DNA of 64,000 bases from Pseudomonas anguilliseptica (GTDB taxonomy: Bacteria > Pseudomonadota > Gammaproteobacteria > Pseudomonadales > Pseudomonadaceae): positions 620,001 through 684,000 of the forward strand of contig NZ_JAEIOI010000001.1 in assembly GCF_021375795.1 (NCBI RefSeq), read 5' to 3'. Shown here piece after piece: positions 28,627 through 37,651 of this stretch (within the stretch, counting starts at the first letter, position 1; each line of letters starts with the position of its first letter). The notes under the pieces are model-generated. The model searched no databases, was not told where the DNA came from, and saw nothing but the letters and a program-made list of their open reading frames with translations. Made by a program: the position numbers and the translations under genes.

Positions 28627-29664
28627 TTATTGCGCCTGGGTATCGGCTTCACCCTTCAACAACGCCGCCTTGCGCGCCAGGCCCCAGCGGTAGCCGCTGA
28701 GGCTGCCGTTGCTGGCAATCACCCGGTGGCAGGGCACCAGCAGGCCCAGTGGGTTGCTGGCGCAGGCACGAGCAATGGCGCGTGGATGGCTGCCCAGTTG
28801 CGCGGCCAGTTCGGCGTAGTTGCGTGTCTGCCCGGCGGGGATCTGTTGCAGGGCACGCCACACCTGCTGTTGAAACGCAGTGCCGCGAATATCCAGCGGT
28901 AACTTGGCGGCGCGCTGTGGTTCGCTGATCTGTGCCAGCACCTGGCGCAAACTATCGCCCAGGCCGGCGTTATCCTGGTGCAGTTCGGCGGCGGCAAAGC
29001 GTTGCTGCAGCTCGCTTTGCAGTGCAGCCGGGGCGTCACCGAATAACAAGGCGCAGATGCCCCTGGTGCTGCTGGCCAGCAGTACGTGGCCGAGCGGGCA
29101 GGGCGCGATGCTGTAGCGCAGCTGTTCGCCTGCCCCTTGTTTGCGTCGTTGTGCCGGACTCAGGGGCGTCGGCTGCTGATACAGCGCACGGGTACCGGAG
29201 TAGCCGGCGCTGAGTGCGGCATCCAGCACGCTGTCTGCCGTCGGCAACTGTTGTTCCAGGCGCGCGCGGCGTTGCGCTGCCGTCCAGGCTTTAGGCGTCA
29301 GCCCGGTGCGAGCCTTGAAGGCCCGCGCCAGGTGCGAGGCGGACAGGCCGATGCGCGCGGCCAGTTGGGCGAGGGGCAGTGGCTGTTCACTGTTATCGAG
29401 CAGTTCACAGGCCGCCACGACTAACGCATCCAGTTGTTCGGCCTGGCTCTGCCCATGCGGCGAGCAGCGTTTGCATGGGCGAAAGCCAGCCGCTGCAGCG
29501 GCGTCAGCATCGGCGTGGAAACTCACGTTATCCCGCTTGGGTCGCCGCGCCGGGCAGCTGGGCCGGCAATAGATACCGGTGCTGCGCACGGCGAAGACGA
29601 AACGTCCATCCTGCGCGGCATCACGCGAGCAGACGGCCTGCCAGCAAAGGTCTGAATCGAGCAT
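28627..29664 (-). CDS. ada: Ada: methylphosphotriester / O6-alkylguanine-DNA methyltransferase and regulator
   Basis: Repairs alkylated DNA by irreversible methyl transfer to its own cysteines and activates the adaptive response. 345 residues from MLDSDLCWQAVC, with AAGGAGG upstream. N-terminal Zn/Cys4 domain: YCRPSC and FRPCKRC, the first Cys being the phosphotriester acceptor. A central AraC-type helix-turn-helix (about 90-180) contains LAARIGLSASHLARAFKA. The C-terminal methyltransferase domain has the active-site VPCHRVIASNG. The frame extends upstream to 30009, but that part is not Ada-like. All three domains look intact. Confidence 0.92.
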   Translation of the reverse strand: MLDSDLCWQAVCSRDAAQDGRFVFAVRSTGIYCRPSCPARRPKRDNVSFHADADAAAAAGFRPCKRCSPHGQSQAEQLDALVVAACELLDNSEQPLPLAQLAARIGLSASHLARAFKARTGLTPKAWTAAQRRARLEQQLPTADSVLDAALSAGYSGTRALYQQPTPLSPAQRRKQGAGEQLRYSIAPCPLGHVLLASSTRGICALLFGDAPAALQSELQQRFAAAELHQDNAGLGDSLRQVLAQISEPQRAAKLPLDIRGTAFQQQVWRALQQIPAGQTRNYAELAAQLGSHPRAIARACASNPLGLLVPCHRVIASNGSLSGYRWGLARKAALLKGEADTQAQ

Positions 29665-29942
29665 GGGCGCCTCCTTGATTCTGAACCGATTGTCGGCTGC
29701 GCCCGACGGGCTGCCAATCCATATCTGACTTTCAAATCGCCGGTAATGCTTGCGAGGCACGGGCGAGCGGTCACGGCCAGCGCGTCGGCCACCCCGATGA
29801 TTCCAGTCTGGCGCCCCGCGTCGCTCGGCGGCAGCACCTGCTGATGCGCTGATAGCCGCCCCAGGGTGGGCGCTCGGCGCAGATTGCCGTATAACGGGCG
29901 GCAGAGTCGACTTGGGCAACACAGGACCCCTGATTAAAGCTG

Positions 29943-30830
29943 ATGAAGACGCCAAAACGTATTGAGCCGCTGGTTGAGGCCGGGCTGGTCGATGAAGTGG
30001 TGCGGCCACTGATGAGTGGCAAGGAGGCCGCCGTCTATGTGGTGCGCTGTGGTGATGAGCTGCGTTGTGCCAAGGTCTACAAGGAAGCCAACAAGCGCGG
30101 TTTCCGCCAGGCTGCCGAATATCAGGAGGGCCGCAAAACGCGTAACAGCCGTGACGCCCGCGCCATGGCCAAGGGCAGCAAGTACGGGCGTAAGGAGCAG
30201 GAAGAGGCCTGGCAGAACGCCGAAGTGGCGGCGCTGTTCCGCCTGGCCAATGCCGGTGTGCGCGTGCCCAAGCCTTATGACTTTCTTGAGGGCGTCTTGT
30301 TGATGGAGATGATCGATGACGGCGAGGGCGATGCAGCTCCGCGCCTCAATGATGTCGATCTGCACCCGGACGACGCCCGCGAATTCCACGCCTTTATGAT
30401 TCGTGAAGTGGTGAAAATGCTTTGCGCGGGTCTGGTGCATGGCGACCTGTCGGAATTCAACGTACTGCTTGATCCAAGTGGCCCGGTGATCATCGACCTA
30501 CCGCAGGCGGTGGATGCGGCGGGCAACAACCATGCGTTCAAGATGCTGGAGCGCGATGTGCGCAACATGGCCGAATACTTTGGTCAGTTTGCCCCGGAAT
30601 TGAAGTTCACCAAGTACGCCAAGGAAATGTGGGCGCTGTATGAAGCCGGTGAGCTGACCCCGGAAAGCCCGCTGACCGGTGAGTTCGACGACCCGGAAGA
30701 GCAAGCCGATATCGACGCAGTGATGCGCGAAATCAAGGCCGCCCTGGCCGACGAAGCACGCCGTCAGGCGCTACTGAATGCCGAGGACGAACCCAAGGGT
30801 GAGGAACCACCGCCGCCGTGGGCGCAATAG
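29943..30830 (+). CDS. RIO1-like serine protein kinase
   Basis: 295 residues. RIO-type kinase fold: the Lys-containing strand ELRCAKVYKEANKRGFRQ, hinge VLLMEMIDD, catalytic loop LVHGDLSEFNVLL (His-Gly-Asp-Leu-Ser-x-x-Asn) and metal-binding VIIDLPQAVD (Ile-Asp-Leu-Pro-Gln). The C-terminal 60 residues are acidic and end in a Pro-rich tail. Bacterial RIO kinases are poorly characterised; substrates are unknown. It is divergent from ada across 278 bases, and a strong terminator follows. Confidence 0.85.
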   Translation: MKTPKRIEPLVEAGLVDEVVRPLMSGKEAAVYVVRCGDELRCAKVYKEANKRGFRQAAEYQEGRKTRNSRDARAMAKGSKYGRKEQEEAWQNAEVAALFRLANAGVRVPKPYDFLEGVLLMEMIDDGEGDAAPRLNDVDLHPDDAREFHAFMIREVVKMLCAGLVHGDLSEFNVLLDPSGPVIIDLPQAVDAAGNNHAFKMLERDVRNMAEYFGQFAPELKFTKYAKEMWALYEAGELTPESPLTGEFDDPEEQADIDAVMREIKAALADEARRQALLNAEDEPKGEEPPPPWAQ

Positions 30831-30851
30831 GCCAGAGCGCTGCTAAGAAAG

Positions 30852-30887
30852 ATGCCGCTTACCTGATCAGGTAAGCGGCATTTTTTT
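30852..30887 (+). terminator. Strong terminator after the RIO kinase gene
   Basis: A perfect palindrome of 30 bases (arms ATGCCGCTTACCTGA and TCAGGTAAGCGGCAT) is followed by a T run to 30887. On the minus strand it also lies just after the zinc protease gene, so it can work for both convergent genes. Confidence 0.92.
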
Positions 30888-30916
30888 GCGCTGAATAGCT
30901 TGGGCGTTTGTCTCGC

Positions 30917-31783
30917 TTACAGCCGTGCGGCCTTGAAGGTATCGCAGCGACCGACATCGCCCCCGGCGAAACCGGTCTTGAACCAGCGTACGCGCTGCTC
31001 CGAGGTGCCGTGGGTGAAGGAGTCCGGCACCACCTGGCCGCGGGCCTGCTTCTGCAAGCGGTCATCACCGATAGCGTTGGCGGCGTTCAGTGCTTCTTCG
31101 ATATCGCCGGGCTCCAGCCAGTCATGGCGGCGCTGGCCGTGGTAGGCCCATACCCCGGCCAGGCAATCGGCCTGCAATTCCTGGCGCACCAGCAAACCGT
31201 TGGCACCTTCCACCCGCTCGCCACGTTGACGCGCAGCATTGACCTTGGCCGAGACGCCCAGCAGGGTCTGCACGTGGTGGCCGACTTCATGGGCAATCAC
31301 GTAGGCCTGGGCAAAGTCGCCGGCCGCGCCAAAACGCTGTTCCAGCTCGCGGAAGAACGCCAGGTCGATATACACCCGCTGATCGCCGGGGCAGTAGAAG
31401 GGGCCGACCGCCGAGTTGGCGAAGCCGCAGGCGGAGTTCACCCCGCCGCGAAACAGCACCAGGGTCGGGTCGCGATACTGGCGGTTGGCGCCCTGGAAGA
31501 TGTCGCGCCAGGTGTCCTCGGTATCGCCGAGAACGGCGCGGACAAAGTCGGCCTGCTCGTCATTGCCGGCCGGTGCCTGTTGCGGTGCACTGACGCTGCC
31601 GCCCTGCAAGGCCTGGCCGGCCAACTGGCCGAGGATCTGCATCGGGTCCTGGCCGCTGAGCAGGCCGACGATCACCACGATGGCCACACCACCGAGGGTC
31701 AATCCCTTGCCGCCGCCCATGCGGGAGCCGCTGCCGCGTGCATCCACCACGTTGTCACTGCGTCTTGCCCGTTTCCAGCGCAT
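30917..31783 (-). CDS. YpfJ-type neutral zinc metallopeptidase, membrane anchored
   Basis: 288 residues from MRWKRARRSDNVVDARG, with GAGGA upstream. A basic N-terminus and a glycine-rich stretch precede one transmembrane segment (LTLGGVAIVVIVGLLSG). The zinc protease motif is HEVGH in YVIAHEVGHHVQTLLG. CPGDQRVYIDLAFF and QADCLAGVWA are further family signatures. The substrate is unknown. It is followed convergently by the RIO kinase terminator. Confidence 0.85.
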   Translation of the reverse strand: MRWKRARRSDNVVDARGSGSRMGGGKGLTLGGVAIVVIVGLLSGQDPMQILGQLAGQALQGGSVSAPQQAPAGNDEQADFVRAVLGDTEDTWRDIFQGANRQYRDPTLVLFRGGVNSACGFANSAVGPFYCPGDQRVYIDLAFFRELEQRFGAAGDFAQAYVIAHEVGHHVQTLLGVSAKVNAARQRGERVEGANGLLVRQELQADCLAGVWAYHGQRRHDWLEPGDIEEALNAANAIGDDRLQKQARGQVVPDSFTHGTSEQRVRWFKTGFAGGDVGRCDTFKAARL

Positions 31784-31857
31784 TGCTGCCGTCCTCTGTG
31801 TGCCGATCCTGAGTGTTGACTCTGGTTGCGGGTCTGGCCAGCCCAACCGTCAGCCGT

Positions 31858-32295
31858 TCAGTTGGCGGAGTATTGATTGATCACCCGCTCTGCGCCTTGC
31901 TTGTCCAGGCCGATGACCTGGTAAGCATCGCGAACATTGCCGTACTCCATGCCCGGCGAGCCGGCGGGCATGCCCGGTACCGCCGCACCAATCAGATCGG
32001 GTTGCTGGCGCAGTTTGAGGATGTCGGCGGCCGGGACATGGCCTTCGACAAACTGACCGTTGATCACACCGGTATGGCAGGACGCCAGGCGCGGCGGCAC
32101 GCCGAGGCGCTGTTTGACCGCACTCATATCGGCCTCCACGTGGTCATTAACGGTAAATCCGTTGTCCTGCAGGTGGCTGATCCAGGCCTTGCAGCAGCCG
32201 CAGTTGGCATCGCGGTGTACATCGATGGTCAAAGGTTCGGCGGCGAAACTCAGGTTACTGAGCAGCAGCGCGGCAAGCACAAACAGCTGGCGCAT
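31858..32295 (-). CDS. DUF411 periplasmic metal-binding protein
   Basis: 145 residues from MRQLFVLAALLLSNLSFAAEP, a clear signal peptide, with AGGAG seven bases upstream. The mature protein carries the family motif DANCGCCKAWISHLQ, later SCHTGVINGQFVEGHVP, and an MPAGSPGMEYG stretch rich in Met. DUF411 proteins are associated with copper and other metal handling, which the Cys and Met residues support. No copper pump lies beside it here. It is followed by the YpfJ-type protease gene 74 bases away. Confidence 0.82.
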   Translation of the reverse strand: MRQLFVLAALLLSNLSFAAEPLTIDVHRDANCGCCKAWISHLQDNGFTVNDHVEADMSAVKQRLGVPPRLASCHTGVINGQFVEGHVPAADILKLRQQPDLIGAAVPGMPAGSPGMEYGNVRDAYQVIGLDKQGAERVINQYSAN

Positions 32296-32434
32296 GGGGG
32301 GACTCCTGGCAGGTAAAGGTTGAGCATAGCGCCCGGTGCCCTCGGGCAACCACTGACGATTTCCGAATCAGGCCGGCGCGGCTTATGCTGCGTGCGATTT
32401 ACGGGCTTTCGACTTGCAAGAAAAGGATGGGTTC

Positions 32435-32830
32435 ATGTTGCTCGCACGCGTTGTACTGCTGATTCAACTGCTGGCGTTGGCTGGGCTGGGGCTGGCCTAC
32501 TTTATTCAGCCCCATGAAATGACCAACCTCAGTGGCATGTTGCTTATGTCGCCGGCCGCTGCCACGGACGTGCGCGCCTACTATGGTGGCTTGCAACTGG
32601 GCCTGGCGGCGTTTATCGGCCTGTCGCTGAGTCGGTTGGAGCTCACCCGCGCCGCGCTGACCCTGCTGGTGCTGCTCTACAGCGCCCTGGCGTTGGCACG
32701 TATTGGTGGGCTGTGGCTCGATGGCGGTGCGCAGCAGACCTTCAATCTCTACGCGCTGCTGCTGGAAGTGGTCTCGGCGGGGCTGTGCTACTGGGCGCTG
32801 CGAGGGCTGCAGCGCCTATCAGGCTGTTGA
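32435..32830 (+). CDS. DUF4345-like small membrane protein; C-terminus formed by a repeat element
   Basis: 131 residues from MLLARVVLLIQLLALAG, with AAAAGGA upstream. Four hydrophobic segments (about 3-24, 44-68, 72-90, 103-122) and VRAYYGGLQLGLAAF are typical of DUF4345. The final codons (Ser-Gly-Cys-stop) are read from the left terminal repeat of the MITE at 32820, so the natural C-terminus was altered or trimmed at insertion. Probably still functional because the last helix is complete. Function unknown. Confidence 0.7.
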   Translation: MLLARVVLLIQLLALAGLGLAYFIQPHEMTNLSGMLLMSPAAATDVRAYYGGLQLGLAAFIGLSLSRLELTRAALTLLVLLYSALALARIGGLWLDGGAQQTFNLYALLLEVVSAGLCYWALRGLQRLSGC

Positions 32831-32958
32831 AAAACTACCTGCGTTGCCTTGCGGCGTTAAAGACAGGCTCAAAATGCTGATTTACAGCCCGTAAGCTCCG
32901 CTTTTTCGCCTATTTTTGCCTTGCACTGGCTGCCTCGCCAACGGTTTTCAACAGCCTG
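32820..32958. mobile_element. MITE-like element, copy 2 of the hairpin repeat
   Basis: 139 bases bounded by perfect 14-bp inverted repeats CAGGCTGTTGAAAA (32820-32833) and TTTTCAACAGCCTG (32945-32958). It has no coding capacity. The interior holds the GTAA/TTAC stem (32881-32895) and, on the minus strand, CAAGGCAAAAA, GCGGAG and TGTAAAT in the same order as 12789-12855. It lies between a DUF4345 gene, whose stop it supplies, and trmA, whose stop is nine bases away. No obvious target duplication is seen. Confidence 0.8.
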
Positions 32959-32966
32959 CTGCAGGT

Positions 32967-34055
32967 TTAGCGGCGCTCCAGCAGCACACCCGACTCCATA
33001 TGGTGGGTGTAGGGGAACTGGTCGAACAGCGCGCAGCGCGTCACCTTGTGAGTGTCGCTGAGCTGGGCGATGTTGGCGGCCAGGGTCTCCGGGTTGCAGG
33101 AGATGTACAGGATGCGCTCGAAGCGGCGGGTCAGCTCGCAGGTATCCGGGTCCATGCCGGCCCGTGGTGGGTCGACGAAGACGCAGCCGAAGTCGTAACT
33201 CTTCAGGTCGATATCGGCCAGGCGACGGAACGGCCGCACCTCGTTCAGCGCCTCGGTCAGCTCTTCGGCGGACAGGCGCACCAGGCTGACGTTATCCACG
33301 CCGTTGTCGGTCAGGTTGGCCAGGGCGGCATTCACCGAGGACTTGCTGATCTCGGTGGCCAGCACCTTGCGCACGCGGGTGGCCAGCGGCAGGGTGAAGT
33401 TGCCATTGCCGCAGTACAGTTCCAGCAGATCATCCTGGCGTTCGCCCAGCACTTCATAAGCCCAGCTGAGCATCTTCTGGTTCACTTCGCCGTTGGGCTG
33501 GGTAAATGCGCCCTCCGGTTGGCGATAGCTGAAGGTGCGCCCGGCGACCTGCAGTTTTTCCTCTACGTAGTCCTTGCCGATGACGATGCGTTTGCCCTTG
33601 GAGCGGCCAATGATGCTGACCTGCAACTCGGCCGCGAGATGTTCGGCGGCGACCTGCCAGGCGGCGTCCAGCGGGCGGTGGTAGCACAGGGTAATCAGTG
33701 CATCACCGGCCAGGGTGGTGAGGAACTCGACCTGAAACAGCTTGAAGCTCAGGGCGCTACTGGCTTGCCAGGCGGCCTTCAGACGTGGCATCAGGGCGTT
33801 GATCTGCGCGCTGGCGATGGGGAATTCTTCGAAGAAGATTGGTGTGTACTTGTCGCCGGCTTCGAACATCGCGTAGTGGCGATCCTCGCCTTCACGCCAC
33901 AGGCGGAATTCGGCGCGCAGGCGATAGTGCTCGCGCGGCGACTCGAATACCTCGGGGACGGGCGCATCGAAGGGGGCCAACAGCTCGATCAGGCGCTGCT
34001 GCTTCTCCGCAAGTTGGGCGGCGTAGTTGGCGGGATCGAACTGGGAACGGCTCAT
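32967..34055 (-). CDS. trmA: tRNA (uracil(54)-C5)-methyltransferase
   Basis: Makes ribothymidine at position 54 of tRNA. 362 residues, family length. Motifs: the substrate region [13 protein letters not shown], the SAM site [24 protein letters not shown], and the nucleophilic Cys in [13 protein letters not shown]. It ends [10 protein letters not shown], typical of TrmA. It lacks the iron-sulfur cysteines of RlmC/RlmD. A MITE lies just past the stop. Confidence 0.95.
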   Translation of the reverse strand: MSRSQFDPANYAAQLAEKQQRLIELLAPFDAPVPEVFESPREHYRLRAEFRLWREGEDRHYAMFEAGDKYTPIFFEEFPIASAQINALMPRLKAAWQASSALSFKLFQVEFLTTLAGDALITLCYHRPLDAAWQVAAEHLAAELQVSIIGRSKGKRIVIGKDYVEEKLQVAGRTFSYRQPEGAFTQPNGEVNQKMLSWAYEVLGERQDDLLELYCGNGNFTLPLATRVRKVLATEISKSSVNAALANLTDNGVDNVSLVRLSAEELTEALNEVRPFRRLADIDLKSYDFGCVFVDPPRAGMDPDTCELTRRFERILYISCNPETLAANIAQLSDTHKVTRCALFDQFPYTHHMESGVLLERR

Positions 34056-34122
34056 GGATTACTCGCTAATCAGCGCTGGAGGCGCCCGCCTGCATAGCTG
34101 CTGGCGGGCGGTGTGAACGGGC

Positions 34123-35415
34123 TTAAGAGAACAGGCCGAGCTTGACCACGCAGAAGCCGGCAAGGATCACCAGCATCAGGTTCAGCTCGCGCCAGCGGCC
34201 GGCCAGGGTCTTGGCGGCGACCCAGGCGATAAAGCCGAAGGCGATGCCGGAGGCGATGGAGAAGGTCAGCGGCATGGCCAGGGCGGTGATCAGCACCGGT
34301 GCAGCGACGGTGATGTCTTCCCAGTCGATTTCGGCCATCCCGGCGGTCATCAGTACTGCGACGAACAGCAACGCTGGCGCAGTGGCGAAGGCCGGCACGC
34401 TGCCCGCCAGCGGGGCAAAGAACAGCGCCAACAGAAACAGCACGGCGACCACGCAGGCCGTCAGGCCGGTACGCCCGCCGGCGCTGACCCCAGCGGCCGA
34501 TTCGATATAGCTGGTGGTGGTCGAGGTGCCCAGCAACGAGCCCCCCATGGCTGCAGTGCTGTCGGCGATCAGCGCGCGGCCCATCTTCGGCATATGGCCG
34601 TCCTTGCGCATCAGCCCGGCCTTTTTGGCGACGGCGATCAGGGTGCCGGAGTTGTCGAACAGGTCGACGAACAGAAAGGCGAAGATCACGCTGATCAAGC
34701 CAATGTCCAGCGCGCCCATGATGTCCAGTTGCAGGAAGGTCGGGGCCAGCGACGGCGGCATCGAGACCACGCCGCCAAACTGCGAAATGCCCAGCGCCAT
34801 GCTGATCAGGGTAATCAGCAGAATGCCGATCAGCACCGCGCCGGTGACCTTGCGCGCCTCCAGACCGACGATCACGAAGAAACCGAGAATGGCCAGCAGT
34901 GCCTGGGGCTTGCTGAGGTCGCCCATGCCCACCAGCGTGGCCGGGTGGTCGACCACGATGCCGGCACTTTGCAGAGCGATCAGGGCGAGGAACAGGCCGA
35001 TACCGGCGGCAATCGCCGAGCGCAGCTCCAGGGGGATGCTGTTGATGATCCATTCGCGGATCTTGAAGATCGACAGCAGCAGGAACAGGCAGGCTGAGAG
35101 GAATACTGCGCCCAGCGCCACCTGCCAGGTGTGGCCCATGCCCAGCACCACGGTGTAGGTAAAGAAGGCGTTGAGGCCCATGCCTGGTGCCAGGGCGATT
35201 GGGTAGTTGGCGATCAGGCCCATGATGGCCGAGCCGATGGCGGCGGCCAGGCAGGTGGCGACAAAGATTGCGCCCTTGTCCATGCCGGTTTCACCGAGGA
35301 TGCTCGGGTTGACGAAGAGAATGTAGGCCATAGTCAGGAAGGTGGTCAGCCCTGCCAGACACTCGGTGCGCACCGTGGTGTTGTGGGCTTTGAGTTGGAA
35401 CAGTCTTTCCAGCAT
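34123..35415 (-). CDS. NCS2 family purine permease (AzgA/guanine-hypoxanthine type)
   Basis: 430 residues, a 14-helix transporter of the AzgA branch. Signatures: FLTMAYILFVNPSIL, the pore motif LAPGMGLNAFFTYTVV, FLFVDLFDNSGTLIAVA and GTSTTTSYIESAAGVSAGGRTGLTA (shown as the conserved TTTSYIESAAG core). Relatives move adenine, guanine or hypoxanthine by proton symport. Downstream, 67 bases separate it from trmA; a GC-rich hairpin (34083-34110) without a T run lies between. A TATGAT at 35522-35527 (minus) is a candidate -10. A small hairpin in its leader is too simple for a purine riboswitch. Confidence 0.88.
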   Translation of the reverse strand: MLERLFQLKAHNTTVRTECLAGLTTFLTMAYILFVNPSILGETGMDKGAIFVATCLAAAIGSAIMGLIANYPIALAPGMGLNAFFTYTVVLGMGHTWQVALGAVFLSACLFLLLSIFKIREWIINSIPLELRSAIAAGIGLFLALIALQSAGIVVDHPATLVGMGDLSKPQALLAILGFFVIVGLEARKVTGAVLIGILLITLISMALGISQFGGVVSMPPSLAPTFLQLDIMGALDIGLISVIFAFLFVDLFDNSGTLIAVAKKAGLMRKDGHMPKMGRALIADSTAAMGGSLLGTSTTTSYIESAAGVSAGGRTGLTACVVAVLFLLALFFAPLAGSVPAFATAPALLFVAVLMTAGMAEIDWEDITVAAPVLITALAMPLTFSIASGIAFGFIAWVAAKTLAGRWRELNLMLVILAGFCVVKLGLFS

Positions 35416-35597
35416 GTGGCACTCCCCGTAACGGCGTTTTTGCCGTGTTTATGCAAACCGAAAGCAAAGCACATTCACGCGTGGGTGCATGTTTTTACTG
35501 GCGATCTGGAAAAAGGCGCGCATCATATCAGCTCGTCTGGAAGGGGTGAATTTATGACCGCTCGGACAGTTTATGTACCTGATTTGCAAGGAGCGAA

Positions 35598-36155
35598 ATG
35601 ATGACTGCACGGGCCCTTATCAGCGTCGCCGATGGTGTTGAAGACCTCGAGTGCGTAACCCTGATTGATGTACTGCGGCGTGCCGAGGTTGAAGTGGTAG
35701 TGGCCAGCATCGAGAGCCGGCGGATGATCACCTGCGCCCGGGGCACGCGCCTGACCGCCGACACCATGCTGGTGGATGTGCTGGCTCAGCCCTTCGACCT
35801 GATCGTGCTGCCCGGCGGCATGCCGGGCGCACAACACCTTGCTGAGCACGAGCCGTTGGCCGAGCGGGTGCGCGAGCAGGCCAAGGCCGGCAAGCTGTTT
35901 GCCGCCATTTGCGCGGCCCCCGCGCTGGCCTTGCAGCAATACGGCGTGCTCCGGCAGCGGCGCATGACCTGCTACCCCGCGTTCAGTGATCGCCTTAGCG
36001 GTTGCGTGTTTGTCGATCAGCCGGTGGTGGTCGATGGCAATTGCATCACCAGTCAGGGCCCCGGCACTGCTCTGGCGTTTGCCCTGACCCTGGTTGAGCA
36101 GCTGTGTGGCAAAGCCGCGCGCAAGCATGTCGCCGAGGCCATGCTGGTCAGCTAG
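35598..36155 (+). CDS. DJ-1/PfpI family protein (YajL-like)
   Basis: 185 residues. It has the family start ARALISVADGVEDLECVTLIDVLRRA, the Glu of the active site (GVEDLE), VLPGGMPGAQHL and the nucleophilic Cys in FAAICAAPALAL, with SQGPGTALAFALTLVEQL near the end. Members are stress-linked chaperone/deglycase-type proteins; the exact activity is debated. AAGGAG precedes two tandem ATG codons (35598 and 35601); either could be used. It converges with the MFS gene, their stop codons overlapping by four bases. Confidence 0.88.
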   Translation: MMTARALISVADGVEDLECVTLIDVLRRAEVEVVVASIESRRMITCARGTRLTADTMLVDVLAQPFDLIVLPGGMPGAQHLAEHEPLAERVREQAKAGKLFAAICAAPALALQQYGVLRQRRMTCYPAFSDRLSGCVFVDQPVVVDGNCITSQGPGTALAFALTLVEQLCGKAARKHVAEAMLVS

Positions 36156-37378
36156 TCGTTACTTCGCTCAGGGCCTTGCGGGTGCAGATGATCGCGCTTG
36201 GCCAACTCGGGGAACAAGCGGATCCACAGGCCGGTGACCAGAATGGCGCCGACGCCGCCGATCAGCACCGCCGGCACCGTGCCGAACCAGGCGGCGCTGA
36301 CCCCGGCGCGGAAATCCCCCAGCTGATTGGATGCGCCGATAAACAGGCCGTTGACCGCGCCAACGCGGCCGCGCATCTCGTCCGGGGTTTGCAGTTGCAC
36401 GAAGGCGCCGCGGATCACCATGCTGATCATGTCCGCCGCGCCCAGCACCACCAGCGCTGCCAGGCTGAACCACAGCGAGGTGGACAGGCCGAAGCCGATG
36501 GTCGCCACGCCGAAGATTGCCACTGAGGTAAACATCACCGGGCCGACCCGCCGCTCGATGGGAAAGCGCGCCAGCCACAGTGACATCAGCAGCGCGCCAA
36601 CCGCCGGCGCCGAGCGCAGCAGGCCGAGGCCCCAAGGGCCGGTGAGCAGAATGTCCTTGGCAAACACCGGCAGCAGCGCGGTGGCGCCACTGAGCAGCAC
36701 CGCCAGCATGTCCATCGACACCGCGCCGAACACGGCAGGGCGGCTGCGGATAAAGCGAAAGCCGGCCAGCAACGAATCCAGCGAGACCTTCTGTTTCAAC
36801 GGCAGCTGACGTGCCGGCAAGCTCAGCATAAGACTTAGGGCGCAGCCATACAGCAGCAGGGCCGGGCCATAGACCCAGTGTGTGCCGAGCGCATAGAGCA
36901 AGCCGCCCAGCGCCGGCGCGACGATGGTGGCGGCCTGCATGGCCGAAGCCGACGCGGCTACAGCAGCGGGGAACAGCCCCGGTGGCACGATATTCGGCAG
37001 CAGGGCCTGTGTTGTCGGCATCTCGAACGCCCGGGCGGTGCCGAGCAGAAAGGCGATCAGGAAGATCATTTCGCGGCTGATGCTGCCGGCGCTGCTGCCC
37101 AGCAGCAGGCCCAGGGCAATCAGCCCCTGCGCGCCCTGGCAGAGTGCCGCCACCTTGCGCCGGTCGAAGCGGTCGGCGACATGCCCGGTGAGCAGGATAA
37201 ACAGGATCTTCGGCAGGAACTCGATCAGCCCGACCAGGCCGAGGTCGAGCACGTTGCCTGTCAGTGCATACATCTGCCAGCCAATCGCCACGGTAATCAT
37301 CTGGAAGCCGCTGGCGGTGAATACCCGGGCGAACCAGAAGGCCAGAAATGGGCGCTGGTGACGTAAAAGCTGAGACAT
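36152..37378 (-). CDS. MFS transporter, EntS-like efflux branch
   Basis: 408 residues with about 12 transmembrane helices. The MFS A-motif variant GHVADRFDRRKVAAL lies between helices 2 and 3, and TPDEMRGRVGAVNGLFIGASNQLGDF is typical of the EntS/MFS_3 group that exports siderophores or drugs. No siderophore genes are nearby, so the substrate cannot be inferred. Convergent with the DJ-1 gene and divergent from the molybdenum hydroxylase cluster. Confidence 0.82.
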   Translation of the reverse strand: MSQLLRHQRPFLAFWFARVFTASGFQMITVAIGWQMYALTGNVLDLGLVGLIEFLPKILFILLTGHVADRFDRRKVAALCQGAQGLIALGLLLGSSAGSISREMIFLIAFLLGTARAFEMPTTQALLPNIVPPGLFPAAVAASASAMQAATIVAPALGGLLYALGTHWVYGPALLLYGCALSLMLSLPARQLPLKQKVSLDSLLAGFRFIRSRPAVFGAVSMDMLAVLLSGATALLPVFAKDILLTGPWGLGLLRSAPAVGALLMSLWLARFPIERRVGPVMFTSVAIFGVATIGFGLSTSLWFSLAALVVLGAADMISMVIRGAFVQLQTPDEMRGRVGAVNGLFIGASNQLGDFRAGVSAAWFGTVPAVLIGGVGAILVTGLWIRLFPELAKRDHLHPQGPERSND

Positions 37379-37516
37379 GGCCGAACAACTCGCACGGCTG
37401 GCGGGAGGCGCAGCCTAGCATGCGTCGGTGTGGGCGGCATGCTGAGGCGCCGTTTTAGAGGCGCTGCTGTGTATTTATCTGACTTTAAAGGCAGGTTTTT
37501 ATTCTGTTGTGGCAAT

Positions 37517-37544
37517 GACTTGAGTAGAATCTGACTCTCAGGTC
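37517..37544. promoter_or_regulatory. Inverted repeat upstream of the molybdenum hydroxylase genes
   Basis: GACTTGAG and CTCAGGTC form 8-base arms (7 of 8 matching) separated by 12 bases, in the 273-base divergent spacer between the MFS gene and the molybdenum subunit gene. It could be an operator, or a TTGAGT -35 with a poor -10. No regulator gene is adjacent. Confidence 0.3.
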
Positions 37545-37651
37545 AATAAATCTGTCGTCTACGCTGATTCTGCTCCGTGCTTGTAAGCGGCGCGCCTGTC
37601 TCTCTTTTGTTCACGCAAATGGCCAGGCTGCTCTGGCCCCGAGGAACGGAC

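Noticed and set aside
35426-35450. Possible purine riboswitch in the leader of the NCS2 permease
   Set aside because: Only one five-bp hairpin (ACGGC/GCCGT) is present; no three-way junction or conserved loop residues of a purine aptamer.
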